Source: Congeria kusceri (taxonomy: Eukaryota > Mollusca > Bivalvia > Myida > Dreissenidae). Taken from it: a stretch of 64,000 nucleotides of DNA. The DNA is taken from the NCBI GenBank assembly GCA_027627225.1, contig CM051029.1, forward strand, positions 9,593,215 to 9,657,214, given 5' to 3'. The translations under genes were made by a program, and so were the position numbers. Positions 1 through 13,454 of the stretch are shown here, one piece after another. The notes under the pieces are model-generated. The model made no database searches and was not told where the DNA came from. It was given only the letters and a program-made list of their open reading frames with translations. The first letter of the stretch is position 1. Every line of letters begins with the position of its first letter.

Positions 1-405
1 GTTACCATGAATCAATTATCACTTTGCGACAAAAGTAGTTATGGGCTGCTCACATTTAAGATTGGCTGCCACGATGGTCGTACATCGGATCAGTAACACC
101 ATGTTGTTGCCATATTTGTTCTCCAACGACAACTTTTGTTCTCAAAGCTATGGGCGTTATGAAATGAGATTTGATTTGATATAAATAAGTGTAGGATATA
201 AGTAAAGTAGGACGGTTAATCAACTTGATGTATATCAAGTCATGATGCCGTTCAATTGCCGTCTTTTTGTTCAAACTAGCACCACACCTGTTATTACTTA
301 AGTCCTAAATGTAAGCGGATGTCTGTACTAAGATGAGCCATTTGGGACACCATTTAAAAAGTATTATTTATATTAAGTTTGTATTTGATTCCATATATAA
401 ATCAG

Positions 406-503
406 GTGGGACCGCACAAAACACTGTCGGCATAGTGCTTGGATCTATCGGTGACAGCTTGTTGTTTGGGGCGTGTTTCCCTCTTGTGATGAGGGCTAAA
501 CAG
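406..503 (+). pseudogene. Orphan transmembrane-segment exon, Ig-receptor type
   Basis: A 98-nt open stretch lies between a plausible acceptor (AG at 404-405) and a donor (GT at 504-505). Read with a 2-nt start, as in the receptor exons further right, it gives a hydrophobic stretch containing GIVLGSIGDSLLFGA and ends in basic residues (MRAKQ). That is the usual layout of a single-pass membrane anchor with a stop-transfer signal. No extracellular or tail exons were recognised nearby. It is either a relic of another receptor copy or the edge of a gene lying left of the window. The charged D and the P inside the hydrophobic run suggest decay. Function is inferred only from composition and splice context. 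Confidence 0.35.
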
Positions 504-506
504 GTA

Positions 507-2220
507 CTGTATTGAATAGCACATTGTTACATGTTTGAATAATTGTGTATAGTTTAAGTACTTAAAAACAATAAATAATACAGCATCCGTATTATTTATA
601 AAAAATAGGCAATTTAAAATGTATATGCCTTCTTCTCCTGTATTTATATTCGTGCTATAATATAAACTTGTGAATATTTAAACTTGTATTATAACGGTTT
701 CCGCCTTATTACATATTTTTAGAAGTTTGTGGATCGCTCAATATAACTAGTTCTAAAGAATTGTAAAAATATATTCGCATTTATCTATTTGAACTAGAAT
801 TTCGCTTAAGTACTCTGCTGTACATGCACAGGTTGTTGATTTCATTATTATAATATTGCTAAATAGACGACTGATTTGCGTTTGTGTCATGAATCAAGCA
901 TGAGTGAAACCGTCAAATACTAGTTATGGGTGCTTAATGTAAATTTTGCTGAAACGAGGGGTGTAGACGCGTGCACGTTACGTTAGCAATATTTTTTTTT
1001 CGAAAAATGGTTGTTGCACGTAAACGTTAATAACTTGAATTATCATTTTATACACAAATAGATCTACATTTGCGAGTACGAACAAATGTATGTTTTTGTT
1101 ATAGAAAGTGAAGTTATTATTTGATTGGTTTAACTAGTATATAATTTGTCTTAATTTTTATACTAAAACAACATGTGAATTGTTTGTGTTGCAAATGAGG
1201 CATTTAAAATCGAGATTATTGTGTAAAAGCTTCAATACACGACACGTATAGTGACTGTATAAATTCTATATACGTGTTAAACAGTCAAGTTAGTCGGATT
1301 CTTATCAGCAAATGTTATTAGTATTGAAATTATGTTCATATTCTCATTAAACAAATCTTAAGAAACATATCAATACGACTTAAATTATTGCAAAATTCCA
1401 TTGTCAGTGTGCATGAATCGCTCATAGAATTGGATTGATAAGTCAGTTACGGAGGTATATTTTGATCATCTAATTAATTATTTTGCCAAATAGATAATTA
1501 ATTTTCGAATCCAATTGTATTCATTTTAAAACAACTTGTTGAGATCGTGAATTACCAGCAGTTCGCAATTGAAAATTAGTATAGGTCAGGTCATCTGCAC
1601 AAGAATTGTTGCATCTTTGTTGCAAATATAAGTTGTATTGAATGCATGATTGATCGGAAATATATGTTTTATGCAATCTTTACAGTCACGTAAATTTGTA
1701 GGAGTAAAACATGCGTATAATCATAGGCAAGATCAGAGTTTTAATTCCAGGGCAATTGCCCTTTTGGCAGGGTTGTACTCATCAACCGTCCCAGTTTTAG
1801 CTCACTGTTTTAACTGATGGGTGTTAATTATTTTCAAAGTCGTAAATAGTGGTCGATTGAACAATATCATTGCATTTTTTTTTTGCTGCAAGCAAGACCG
1901 TGGTTTATTTTTTAATTTATGTCTATAAAAGCAATAGCGTAAATCCGAATGATACACCCGATAATAACTAATAGTCCCCATGCGGTTAACAGTGGTCGAT
2001 TAAACATATTCAATAAATTTTAACACACACTTTATATGTAACGTTTCGCCCGAGCTTCGGGTTTGCAACAATGGCTCACACAATACAAGAATAGAACGAA
2101 TAATATAATTAATATGTATATATAATTGTCCCCAAGCTACGTTGCTTTATAATTAGCTTATTGCAGACAAATGATTGGTATGGAACAGTAAATTAAATAT
2201 AATTAACTACTATTATTATA
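507..2220. other. AT-rich intergenic DNA, nothing recognised
   Basis: No exon-like, RNA-like or element-like signal was found. A short motif, GTGGTCGATT, occurs twice (about 1850 and 1991) inside otherwise unrelated sequence, suggesting a small old duplication. Confidence 0.5.
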
Positions 2221-2221
2221 C

Positions 2222-2555
2222 AATGACCCCGAGCACGACTACCACTCTGCGACGATATCCTGAGAGTGGTCTGGACAATTGTATTGACTCCGAGTCTATG
2301 TTATGAAACACTTATGATACCCCGGGTTTGGTACACAGGTCTGTATGGTATTTATTCCTATATGACTCCGAACCCTGGGTATTGAACTTTTGAAGAGACT
2401 TGGTGTCTTGATACGGACGTATGGAACTTTTATATTATCAATCTACTAGCGACCCGGTAAATTTAGGGGTAGGAATCTTGCTAACATGGCCCATATGTCG
2501 CAAGAAGAGTATTGCCAGCCTCAGACCACCCAAAGTCAATAGTGTTTAATTCATA
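2222..2555 (+). other. Island of raised G+C with a mostly open frame
   Basis: This stretch is visibly richer in G+C than its flanks. The frame beginning at the ATG at 2223 has few stops over about 110 codons and reads acidic, tyrosine-containing pieces such as YDTPGLVHRS and YDSEPWVLNF. I do not recognise the family. It could be a decayed coding exon, perhaps tail-like, or part of a dispersed element. No convincing splice sites were found. Confidence 0.2.
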
Positions 2556-3490
2556 CTATAATTTTAATTACCATCCATATTACTGTCCATGATAACTCGA
2601 CGAAAGCGAGAGAAGATCTGTTAGAATTTACCAACGCTCACGCTTTTATTCTACCCGCACATCCGGGTTACTTAACTACATAATTACTTGTGCGTAATAA
2701 ACACGGGCTTTATTACCTAACGCATTCGACTGTCCACACAACACTTTCTTTGAGAAGTATTTGCCCTTAGGCGCAATCAGTGACTGTGTGTAATATAGAT
2801 CAACTGGATGGGTAAATTCTTCACATATATAACATTTTGTATTGGCACCTTGATTTTGTTTAACGATACATTGAATTCATTTAAATACTAGTCAGACATA
2901 AAATAATTTATTAACATTTCAGTAATTTTTTAAATACAAATTATTTCATGGTGTAACATAACAGTTGGCTGAACATCCTCAGTCAATTTTCTTTTTGGCA
3001 AAGTAGTAGTGATTTATGATAAAACATTGGATACGTTGCTATGCATTGCAATAATATAACAATGAAACTGCAGAGTAAATAAGAAACACATTGACTGTGC
3101 ACCACAAATAGTATTAAGATCAATAATATTTTAACCCATATCTCGCCATTCAGAAAGAAACGCTAAGTAAAATAATAGTATTTTTGCGTTTTCTTTTAAA
3201 CGGCATACTTTAAAAATAATTATGAAAGGGGACAATTTATAACAATATGTCCTGAACCTTTTAAGACCACATACATATTGGTCAATTATACATCTCTGTG
3301 CAGCGGACAATTTTGCTGAACCCCTTGAAAAACATGATTTTATTCCCCAATTGGAAAACAAATTGCAAAAAAAAAGTAACAAAATAAGCAGGTCAGGGGA
3401 ATCCCCAGTTTTCCAGTTCGGGAAATTTTCCCCTACAGTTAAGACTTTGTGACTTATTCAGCATACTCAGGTCAGTGTGAACAACGAGTT
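2556..3490. other. Intergenic, nothing recognised
   Basis: AT-rich sequence without supported features. Confidence 0.5.
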
Positions 3491-3499
3491 CCCAATTTA

Positions 3500-4610
3500 T
3501 CGACATCTTTGATCAACTATCTCGTTCTTTCAATGTCAAACAATTCACGTGTATTGTGTTTTGCGATGTCTATAAAGATTTGATAGGGTGCGGCACCGTG
3601 GTCTTACATTCAAGTTACATTAATTTGTTTTTTGTGATAATGTATTAGCCTTGATAAAAAAAAAACTACTTATCAAATCCAACACAAATGGTTATCGTAG
3701 GGTCAGCTTTATCAGCTGAACTTACAATGAACGTTAATGTACAACAAGGTTCTGTTTTAAGTCCATTTTTTTATCACAAACGTTAACGGCATAGTTGAAA
3801 ATCGTTTAATCATTACACGACTGTTTGCTGATGACACGTCTCTCGCATGAACAACGTCCACGTTAAGTGACTTAAAAGGCATTCTGAACCATGACATTTA
3901 TTTAATAAGACAACGATTCAAAACCTGGTTAGTAGACTGTAATCAACATACAACTAACGCCATTGTATTTGCATAACAACCCAAGATAAATTATCTACGT
4001 TTGCAATCTGGAAATATCCCTCTCACATTTGTACAGACTCATAAACACAATTGAATAACATTTAGCAATGATGGTAAGTGGCACACTCACATTAAAAACA
4101 TTATGACTACTACTTCAAACATTGTAGGTTATATCAGAAGACTTAAATTCCCAAATCCAGAAAAACCAATAATCAGTTGTATATTTCTTACTTAAGACCA
4201 ATATTAGAACATGCTTGTGTGGATTGGGATGGTTGAAAATTATATCAAAACCAAACGTTATATAAAATTCAAAAGGAAACTGCAAGAATAGTTTTTCGCC
4301 TAACTAGATCGGTTTTACGAAGAGAATTGTATAATACAAAAATTAACTGGTTAAGTTTGGAAGATCGTTGTCGTTATAACAAACTTATCACGATATACAA
4401 AATACATCATAACGATTGTCCTGATTATCTCAGAAACCTCTTTTCTAACACTATCATTCAAATGACCTCTTACAACTCAAGGAATTTGTCAGATAATATA
4501 ACTGTGAGAAGGAGAAGTCAGATTTGCTCACAGTATTTTATTCCCTCTGTTATCAATCTATGGAATAAACTGCATATATATGTAAGTAACATTGACTCTA
4601 TCTAAAATTA
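3500..4610 (+). pseudogene. Decayed non-LTR retrotransposon reverse transcriptase, 3' part
   Basis: Conceptual translation across several frames shows the order of motifs of a jockey/CR1-type reverse transcriptase. DRVRHRGL comes near 3585, then VQQGSVLSP near 3740. The catalytic box FADDTSL follows near 3824-3843, and the C-terminal connection region includes INWLSLEDRCRYNKL and PSVINLWNKL (4340-4575). The family copies RNA into DNA at the target site. This copy has many frameshifts and stops, so it is dead. Only the last segment (4327-4605) is continuously open. The endonuclease domain and 5' end are missing, as expected for a 5'-truncated insertion. The clade is uncertain. Confidence 0.8.
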
Positions 4611-4829
4611 AAGGCTTTATACAAAACTTGCTTTTCAATTGAAACAAAGTTCCCGATTATTATGTTATTGGGAAGATTTTTGAATCAGTTATGAAAGAAC
4701 GACTCAGAAAAATGTGTAGCAACTTGAATTTCTATTTATATCAAAACCACCTGTTAGCATTACCAACAAATGCATGCGTCTTTATTTCAGAACAAGTCAA
4801 TCATTTCATTTTTTTGGTCATCTTTTCAG

Positions 4830-4900
4830 AAACCAACGACTAAGAGTTACACACCTTTTCCATGCTCAACTGCGGCCAGCTTATGTATGGCAATTATGAA
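4830..4900 (+). other. Splice-bounded 71-nt exon-like stretch
   Basis: A strong acceptor (pyrimidine-rich run ending TTTTCAG at 4823-4829) and a strong donor (GTAAGT at 4901) flank 71 nt. One frame is open and reads a Ser/Thr/Pro-rich stalk-like peptide. There is no connected exon, so this may be chance. Confidence 0.2.
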
Positions 4901-4904
4901 GTAA

Positions 4905-7900
4905 GTTCTGATAAAAATATAGCTTGATTTATTTAAATGTACAGCGGTCTATATCTACAAGAAGACGACAACATGCTTCAAACACACATATTATATAACT
5001 TGTGATCACTCGTACTATAATGCCAGTTTGGCAATTCTTGTTTATTACGGACAAGACAACATAACTCAAATATCCGTTTCTTTCATAATATTTGAATGTA
5101 TAAAGTGTATTGCTTTGACGTTCTTTGAAGTTCCTTTCTTTCATTTACCATGCTCATTTCGTACTATTCAATATATCCTTTTGTATACTTTAGTTTGTTA
5201 AAAATACCGATATTTCTTTAATGTATTATTCAGTCATGTTTAACCAACCAACCGCGTTTGGTTATTTGTGTCTTTAGATATTCAGGGGCGAACCGCCAGT
5301 AATGTGGAAATCACTTTTTGTGCAACCCTTTTTCCTCTATATGCCTATGTCTTTACTTGTACCATGGTTGATGTAAAATATAGTTACACGATGAAAATAC
5401 AATATGTTTAAACGTAAAGTGTGAGGAACAACAACTTTAACTTTTCCACCGATGTTGATTGTTTAATGGCCTTTTTTCAAGTTAGGAAATTCATTTTGAC
5501 AAAGAATTTCGTACATACTCATATGTCTAAAAAACTATAACACATAGAGGCTTCAAACTTGGTATACTTTTTCGGTACACTCAAAATACTTAGTCAATAT
5601 GATCAAAATTAATGTGCAGGACAAGAATCGTAACTCTGTCCTGCATAGTGATTATTGTATGTAATTTTTATCATGATGTTGTTGCATTATTATTGATTTT
5701 CTAACATGTTTTGAAACAACAGTCAGTGAAATCACTTAAACTAAGCGTGTTCATCAGACGAGCGGTAGCACCGCTAGCAGTGGTCTTGTGATAAACGTGT
5801 ATTTTCTGAACACTTCCAAGTATTAAATATATTCGAGATACTAAGTTTGTATCTTGTTTTAATAAATACCGTCGATATTAACTCCATTGGTGAAGATTCT
5901 GACAGAGAAGAATGAGAGCAAGTGGTATATGTCTGCCTACAATGTTCAATCAGTTACGATCATATATGTTCATATAGTTGTAGTGATCATCGAAAGAACG
6001 TACACATTATCAACAATAATAACTTTGACATCTACACTTACTCTGTCTTACATATTTATTGTTTCTTCACCAATTGCTTACTGGAGATTTAAGCGTGTGG
6101 TGGAAAGTAACACATTTTGCGTATAATGAAGATCATACCTAAAAACGTTTTAAAGGAATTCAAATCGAAAGTCGTTAACTGCTAGACTTTGTGATGAGAA
6201 CGCGCATAAAGTATAGACACAGTATCATAATTTTTAATATTTTCTAAATGAATGTTTAATTGTCTTGTATATGTTGTTACTTGAGTATTAATAACGGGAT
6301 TATGGTGAAACTTCATTGGTATGACTGAGGACATTGATTACAGCAAGAATATTAATTTTGGCTACATTATATATGATACTCACCAATGACCATTATTAGT
6401 TTTGATGAAAAGCATAACTGTATTACTAATGAAGGACTCACATAGTAATTGTGAAAACTCAGGTTATATGCAGAATGCAAGAACAATACACTTTTTACAA
6501 TATTGATTGATTTACTGTCGTTTGATTTTTTGTGTTCACGATTGTTTAATGCAACTGCACAGGCTAACATACTAAGCTGCAGTATTCTTATTTGTGTGCA
6601 CAGTGTGGTGAGAAAGGCAATATAAAGATTGCCGGCTTATATTCATTGCCAGTTTAAGTGTTAAACTGTGTACTCAGGCAAAGTTTGGTTGGCATACTAC
6701 AGTGTCCACCATATTATCGATATAATATGTTGTTTTTTTTAAATATTTTTACAGACAGACGAGGAAAGGCCGGTAGACGACATAAACATGCGAACACACA
6801 CTTAGAGTTTTGATTTTATGTATCTGCAATCATTAATGATGGTTCGCTCGTAATGGCGGATGTGTGAATAAGATATATACAAACCATTTATTGTGTACAT
6901 AGTGTAGGTTTCTTGAACTTTCGTGTCATCGACTTTCAACTACTGAAACCATTAAACAAACACTGTGACATTTTAACAAGTTCTGTTAATTTATATCTGT
7001 ATGCATAATGTTTTCTTCTGAAATAATGCGTTTATACCTTTTCATAAAATTAAATGAATCTGTCAGACATTCATTAATAAGACTCATGTGATAAAATGTA
7101 CCAACGGCGTTTGTGTGCCTAGTATTCACGTTACTAGCTCATTAGTTTATTCAATATCATATCTTCCCACAATATTCCACTGTGGGTGTACAGTACTTAG
7201 TGGTTTCTACTATAAGTCACAGTAATTATAACCGAAACGTATACAATTAGTCGTCACTGTTTCCTTAGACAAATACGGCCTACACAATGTATGCACATTA
7301 TTAAATAAACATCCGATTTGCAAAGATCTCAACACAAGTTTAATGAATGTATTTGTATGATTAATTAGCATGTATCGACGTTATATTTTATTTAACATAC
7401 ATGCTAATCCATGTTAAGTGAACTATAATTGAACTCTTAATTCATTTTTACAAATTGATTAAATGCACATTAATACGTTATATCGTTGACAAAACACTGG
7501 TTTGCTCGTTTCATATTTAACCTTTTGCGAAGAACGCACATTTTGATTCAAACTTATAATTATTTTAAACGATGTTCGGAGCTTAAATCAATTTCGAAAC
7601 CAGTTTGTAATGTGTTTCAACAAACCAAATAGAATGAAACACAACACTATTAATGGACTCTATTTGTTTTGAATCAGCTTGAAACATTCCTTCCACTAAA
7701 AAGACTTCAAAAGAATACAAGGTAACGTGCTATCTCCAGTACTTTAACATATACGTTATATGCACGGTTGAAAGAAAAACGCATCACAAACGATTGCCAA
7801 TTATAGACCTTTTCTATTAGATAAATTTCTGCGTATTTTTTTCAAATTCTAAAACGGCACAAAACAGAGCGGAAAAGGTGCCGATATATGTTATCCATGT

Positions 7901-7925
7901 GTTTACAAAAAGAAAATAGTGTGTC
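4905..7925. other. Intergenic, one weak exon-like site
   Basis: No gene was recognised. At 6755-6805 a pyrimidine-rich acceptor precedes a 17-codon open stretch ending in TAG, which reads an acidic tail (DEERPVDDINMR). It could be a terminal exon but is too short to support. Confidence 0.3.
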
Positions 7926-7929
7926 GTAA

Positions 7930-9180
7930 TACAATGCTCTGTAACATTGGCATATAGTTTTCGCGTTGTTCGTTTGCACCACATGAAGTAGTTTTGGACA
8001 AGAAGATTTGTATTTTCATTTTAAGAGTATATATTGAGCCCCGTGGAGGCCATTGTTGTCAAATGGGTATTATCTTAACAACTTTGGTATAGGCATATAC
8101 GGCAATGCTACATACCTGATGTCAATGTTATTTAAACAATATTGAGCCCTGTGTTGGAGCCATTTTTAGCCCAGGGGCAACGCTTGAACATTAGCTATAA
8201 AGTGGAAGATGGTAATGGTACATACAAAAAAATAAAAGCTGTAGGCTGTGTAGTTTCAGACAATAAGTCAATGTAAAGAATTTGAACACTGTGGTTGTGC
8301 TATTATTTAAGCCCATACTTTTTACACTCTTGGCAAAGAACCATATGAGCATTTTTTTTCTACACACTTAATATCAAATGCCTACATATAGACCTTGTAG
8401 TTTCATAAAAGGAACGTTCTAAGTATTTTTTGTATTAAAATACATTTAAATATAAAAAATATAGCCTCAGTGCGGGGCCATTTTTAGCCCAGTGGCATCA
8501 ATAGAACACATGCTAGTTTAGGACGATAAGGCAATGCTACATACCAAATATCAAAGACTTGTAGTTTCAGACGAAAATATTTGTAAAGGTTTTTTTCTTT
8601 GTAAGTACTTGTAAGAAACATTGAGCGGCGGTGTGGTACCATTTTTAAACCCAGGGGCATCCATATATCAATATTAGAAAAGGACAATATGGCAATGCTA
8701 CATATCAACTATCAAAAGCGCAGGGCTTATAGTTTCAGACAAGAATATTTTAAAGGTTTTTCCTATGGAAGTCGAGCAAAATATATTTAAAGTTCCGGGA
8801 CGGGGCCATTTTTCCCTCCAGAGGAATCACATTAACAATTTTTGTATTTCGACCATACATTATGCTACATTCAAAGTAGTATGCGCCAAGGCATTGCGGT
8901 TTTAGACAAGACGATTTGTGAAATTAATAACAAAAACTACTTTAGTTCATGTGATCTAATAATACAATCATATAATGGACCGGAAACATATGAACACATT
9001 CAAATCTATATCTATCATAGATTATATCTGTGTAACCATTTGTGGTTGAATTCGGCGGAGTCGTTTATGAGAAGATGTTTCAAGTATTAACAAACGTATA
9101 GACGCACCGACGCACGGACGCACGCACTCACGACAAACGTAACACTATCGCATTAGCTCCCTTTGGCCAGTAGAGCTAAT
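7930..9180 (+). repeat. Degenerate tandem repeat array (about five units) with a simple-repeat tail
   Basis: Diverged units recur at about 8035, 8145, 8460, 8615 and 8795. Each has a core resembling GGGGCCATTTTTAGCCCAGG, then GGCAATGCTACATACC, then a phrase resembling TAGTTTCAGACAAGAA. The array ends at 9095-9130 in a run of GACGCACGGACGCACGCAC-like sequence followed by a short tail. I recognise the layout as a dispersed repeat type common in bivalve genomes, probably carried by a non-autonomous DNA element. No coding capacity is supported. Confidence 0.7.
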
Positions 9181-9765
9181 ACGATTTTTAGCATAAAGTC
9201 TCTTTCAAGCATGGTGCCTACAATACTTGAACGGACCATTTATGATCAGTTGGAATATCTTATTCATAATAATCCTTCGAATGAATTTAAGTCTTGTGTT
9301 AGACATGGTATGCCAAGCGATACATGTTTGATACAGCTAACATATTTGTGTCTCCTTCAAATGGATGATTGTCATAGTACTGGCATGGTACTATCAGATG
9401 TTTATAAAAAATTTATACAGTCCATTATTGTGATAAAGTTGAATGCAAAGTTGAGTGTCTGACATGCACCAGTCAGTTGATATTTTATATATTTCTAGCA
9501 AGTGTTCATTGTAGCGTTCTCAAGCGATCTATTTTAATACCACTGCCCCTCATTATTGTTGATGACATGTATGTTTTTGTCCAATACGCTATTTGTACAT
9601 GCTGATGACTCTGCTATACTTGTTTCTGCTAAAACTAGGCAATGCATTGAAAACCTTTCGAGCAACAACATGAATTTCACCAGCCAGTTGGTTATTGGCA
9701 ATACATTATCTCTGCATCTCGAAAAAGCAGAGTCCATCCCATGATAAACTTTATATTTATTTCAA
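9180..9765 (+). pseudogene. Non-LTR retrotransposon reverse transcriptase fragment
   Basis: Two open pieces in different frames belong to one reverse transcriptase. The first (about 9180-9462) reads ILERTIYDQLEYLI, DTCLIQLT and TGMVLSDVYKKF, the first RT blocks before and including the first catalytic aspartate. The second (9556-9744) reads HADDSAILVSAKT, the catalytic ADD box, and LSLHLEKAES. The usual residue before ADD is Y; here it is H. The part between them is out of frame and partly lost, so this copy is dead. It directly follows the tandem repeat array and belongs to a lineage different from the copy at 3.5-4.6 kb. Confidence 0.8.
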
Positions 9766-10035
9766 TGGTCAGAATATATAGCGTCTTGAAGTTAATATTT
9801 ATCAAACTGTGCCTGTTGCCTTTTTAGGCTAATACAATATTCATATTATTTTGCCATAAAAATTATTTAAATATCTCACTAAGCAAACCATATGCTTCTA
9901 GTATTTTCAACGACCAAGTGTCATTTTGACTTTTTTACCATCAACCTGGTTTAATAGTTTAACAGTTGACTTCCATACGCAAGAAGTTTAAGCACCACAG
10001 AGAAAATAAGGGTTCTTCTTTTGTGTCATCCTTGA

Positions 10036-10265
10036 CATATAATGCTGAATTACGTGGCTCATTTATTTATGCATGCATTGTATTTTTAGTTGATTTATGT
10101 TTTGATAGGACAAAACATGTTGATTGACGTGGCTCATGTATAAATGCACACATTGCATTTTATGTTGTTTGTATGACCAAATCGGACCTATAATTTCATT
10201 GACCTGGCTCATTTATAAATGTATACATTGTATTTTAATTTGTTTGTATATCTCGAAAATGTTAA
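10036..10265 (+). repeat. Three-copy tandem repeat, about 75-bp unit
   Basis: Three diverged units share CGTGGCTCATTTATAAATGC-like sequence followed by CATTGTATTTT. They start near 10036, 10112 and 10188. Confidence 0.75.
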
Positions 10266-10307
10266 ATTGTCAGGCTATTGTACATTTATGTAGAACTCTA
10301 TCAAGCT

Positions 10308-10505
10308 GTATTTCTGTCTTTCTGTCTGTCTGTCTGTCTGTCTGTCTGATTGTCTGATTGTCTGTCTGTCTGTCGGTCGGTCGGTCGGTCGGTCTGTCTG
10401 TCTGTCTGTCTGTCTGTCTTAATGTCTGTCTGTCTGACTGTCTTAATGTCTGTCTTAATGGCTGTCTTAAATTAGTCTGTCTTAATGTCTGTCTGTCTTA
10501 ATGTC
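10308..10505 (+). repeat. TGTC/GGTC tetranucleotide microsatellite
   Basis: The array is mainly CTGT units, with a central GGTC block (10373-10394) and degraded CTTAATGT interruptions toward the right end. Confidence 0.95.
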
Positions 10506-12680
10506 TTTATTACGTTGAATACGTTTGCTGTAACACGTAGATTTTTGTCCTAGGTTGCCGATGTGTAGGTGAAATAACATCCATTAACGCTTCGCCATGT
10601 ATGGTTGATAGTGTTCTTGTTCAAGCTATCGATGGGTAGTACATACTGTTACAATTTCTTTGAAAATAGACCGCTACATGTAAATGACTTTTTCAGAACA
10701 ATGATCAGTTTCAAGCCGTGCTAAATTATAATCATATATAAACGGCATGGTTTGTTGTCAAATTTCCCCAATGTTTAGCTGCGTGTTATCAACTGACTCG
10801 TGCTCTCGAGATTCAAATCGGCAGCTAAACTTCCGCGGGTTCTTCGATAACAGTATCGGTGTAAATTTAGTATATCATTAAAAGCCATCACGACAAAAAA
10901 GCTGTGCATGGCTTTGATTTCGTTGTCATTATCGTGACTGTACGTTTCACGAAACAAAGTACGATGAGCTATTTTATGTGAAATGGTTTGTGTATAATGC
11001 TTAAAATAATGTGATAATGCATAAATTACAGTTATCAGTCGGTCTGTTTTGAAAATCTACAGAAAAAGTTATATGCCTATTTATATCCTCCAAACATGTG
11101 TCCTCATTCGCGCCCAGCGAGCTAAAATTGGTACCATATTTTCCGTATTAGTCGGTCAGACTATAATCATACGATAATGTCCGAGTACTCCACAACGAAA
11201 CGAATATGCAACTTTATTTTTACTCGATCAATGAGTACTACGATCCACCTATTTGAAAACGTGTTTTAAAATCCAGCAACAATCATTTCAATTCCGTTTT
11301 TATATATCCACGAAGATTTTTCTTTTGTAATCCGTACTAACCAGAAACGCAATTTGTTTTCTAAATCACCTTGTCTGGTAGCACGCAAGCTTTGTGTAAA
11401 CTTTGTTGTCTCCAAACCTATATCCGATCATGAATGTCACCTTCTTACATTATTTTTTTTTTTAACTGTTTAAAACGTTACACACACATAAATAAAGCCT
11501 GCACCACGACATATAACAACCATAGAGTTCAGCAACATCTGTGTGTTTCGTCACTATCCATTGTTGTTTTAAACTTTACATATAGCATCACTCATATAAA
11601 TCTACATAATTGCGTTATTCTAGTTCTGAATATCCATGAAACACTTCCAGTCAACTGATAAATATTCATTTTGACAACTTGCATAAGTGTGTAATACTAA
11701 TTAAAACAAACGTGCTGCATACACTTCCTATTGATCACACCACCTTTTAACATGCACGTCTAAAGATAGTTTCTACACACTCAATGTTTCAGTTATTACA
11801 ATTTCATGGTCGCTTTCTGTGAAATATGTTCTAAAGTGCGAAAGGCTGCGTCCGCAGTTAAAATTTATTAATTAGTTGTTAGTGCAAGTTACAGAATAAG
11901 AGACAAACATGTTTGCATATTATGCATCACTTAGAGCGACGTCATTCATGTATATTAATAATGCGAGCGCGCGCCCTGTTCCGCGGACTGTGTGTTTTAA
12001 AGTAAATATTATGCAAATAATACACAAATAATATTATAAATATGTATATAATAAAATGATTATTTAACATCGTTCTGAACAATACCGTGATATATTTGAA
12101 CTCGTATAACAGATGGGGAACTATTATTAGGATTTAAGACCTTTTAAAATAGATAATACACGCACTGGTAGGCGTTTTAACGTTGAATCAACATTGAAAC
12201 AACGTCAATATTCGACGTTGATAAATTGGTAAAATAATGAAATTGCCTTGCAAACAAATATTTGTTTCAACGTCAGATTTATAGTACATGTAAATCGTGT
12301 CAACTTTAGAATATGTTATACAAATTATGACTCAATCGACACCAAAGCATGTGTCCTGGCTCGCAAATTAATAATATATAGAAGAATGGCATTGATTACA
12401 GATTACAAATTACAGATTACACAATGAGCAATACAATACTTGATATTATTAACGTATGGTTGAGCTTGCAAATAACGGTATTTTCTTTCGATCACGAACA
12501 CAACACCGGTTAAACTGTAAAATCACAATTTAAAATATTATTAAATATAGTTTTAAGCACCTGAAGCAAAAACACATTTCTTTCCTTTATACTTTCTTAT
12601 TGCCAATAAGTTTTATATTGATTTTAATCGCTTATTTATATTTAAATCAGCCATTTTATTTTGGCAGTATGTAATATCAT
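10506..12680. other. Intergenic; contains one dispersed-repeat copy
   Basis: Apart from the roughly 100-bp repeat listed at 11130-11225 nothing is recognised. A cluster of ATTACAGATTACA-like short repeats lies near 12395-12420. Confidence 0.5.
11130..11225 (+). repeat. Dispersed ~100-bp repeat, copy 1 of 3
   Basis: The segment carries ATATTTTCCGTATT, CGGTC and CATACGATAATGTCC in that order. It matches 51425-51525 on the same strand and 16255-16350 on the opposite strand. No terminal repeats or coding capacity were seen; it may be the conserved core of a larger element. Confidence 0.7.
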
Positions 12681-12689
12681 TTCGCGCAT

Positions 12690-13320
12690 GTTTTAGTATA
12701 GGACCTACATTCCGAACAATTGGGGCTAAACAATGTTCCCGCTCCGGGGCTAAATATTTAGTCACATGTACTTTAATAGGAACAACGTATACTTTTCTTG
12801 TATGAAACAACAACGACTAGGTTTTTAATATTAGGTCTAATGTTTTTTTACCCAAATTATACAACTGGTGCTTCTGGGCTATAAAGCGGCGCCATCCCGG
12901 ACTCAGATTCATATATTGACTCATGTAGGAAACATACTACAAAATTATTATTGTCTGAAACAACATTACCTGCAGCTTTAATATATTTGGCATGTAGCAT
13001 CACTGTACGATATTGTACCAGTATTGTTCTGCAGTTGCCCAAAGTCCCGGGGCTCATTGTTTTACAATAAATCTCTTCTTGTCTGTAACAACAGGGTCTT
13101 TGATCTGTCTTATGTATCATTGCATATATTTCTATACCAAAATAGTTAAAATAACCGTGGCTTGATCATTTGTTTTATAGATTTTAAATAGTTAATTTAC
13201 GTCAATAACCTTCCATTACAAAATTAACTAAGCACAGATCTAGGTCTTGTATATTTGGTATGCAGCATTACCTTATAGTCTTAAACACACTTGTTTCAAT
13301 AATGTTACTAATTTAAAGGT
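12690..13320 (-). repeat. Copies of the 8-9 kb tandem repeat family, opposite orientation
   Basis: Read on the minus strand, this block contains TTTCAGACAAGAAGA-like, GAGCCCCGGG-like and TGATGCTACATGCCAAATAT-like phrases in the same order as the array at 7930-9180. At least two diverged units are visible, one near 12860-13110 and a partial one near 13245-13300. Confidence 0.65.
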
Positions 13321-13454
13321 AGCCCTAAGGACCAGTAGTGCGTCAGGTCGCTCTGGGCCACTTGCATTTTATCAGCATGCATAAACAATGTTCGCATTAA
13401 ATGTACAGTGTTTTCCTTTTCAATACCATTATTAGCATCTTACGTTTCATTTTT

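Noticed and set aside
333..405. N-terminal extension of the left-edge membrane exon from ATG 333
   Set aside because: The extension crosses a plausible splice acceptor at 404-405 and is AT-rich without coding character.
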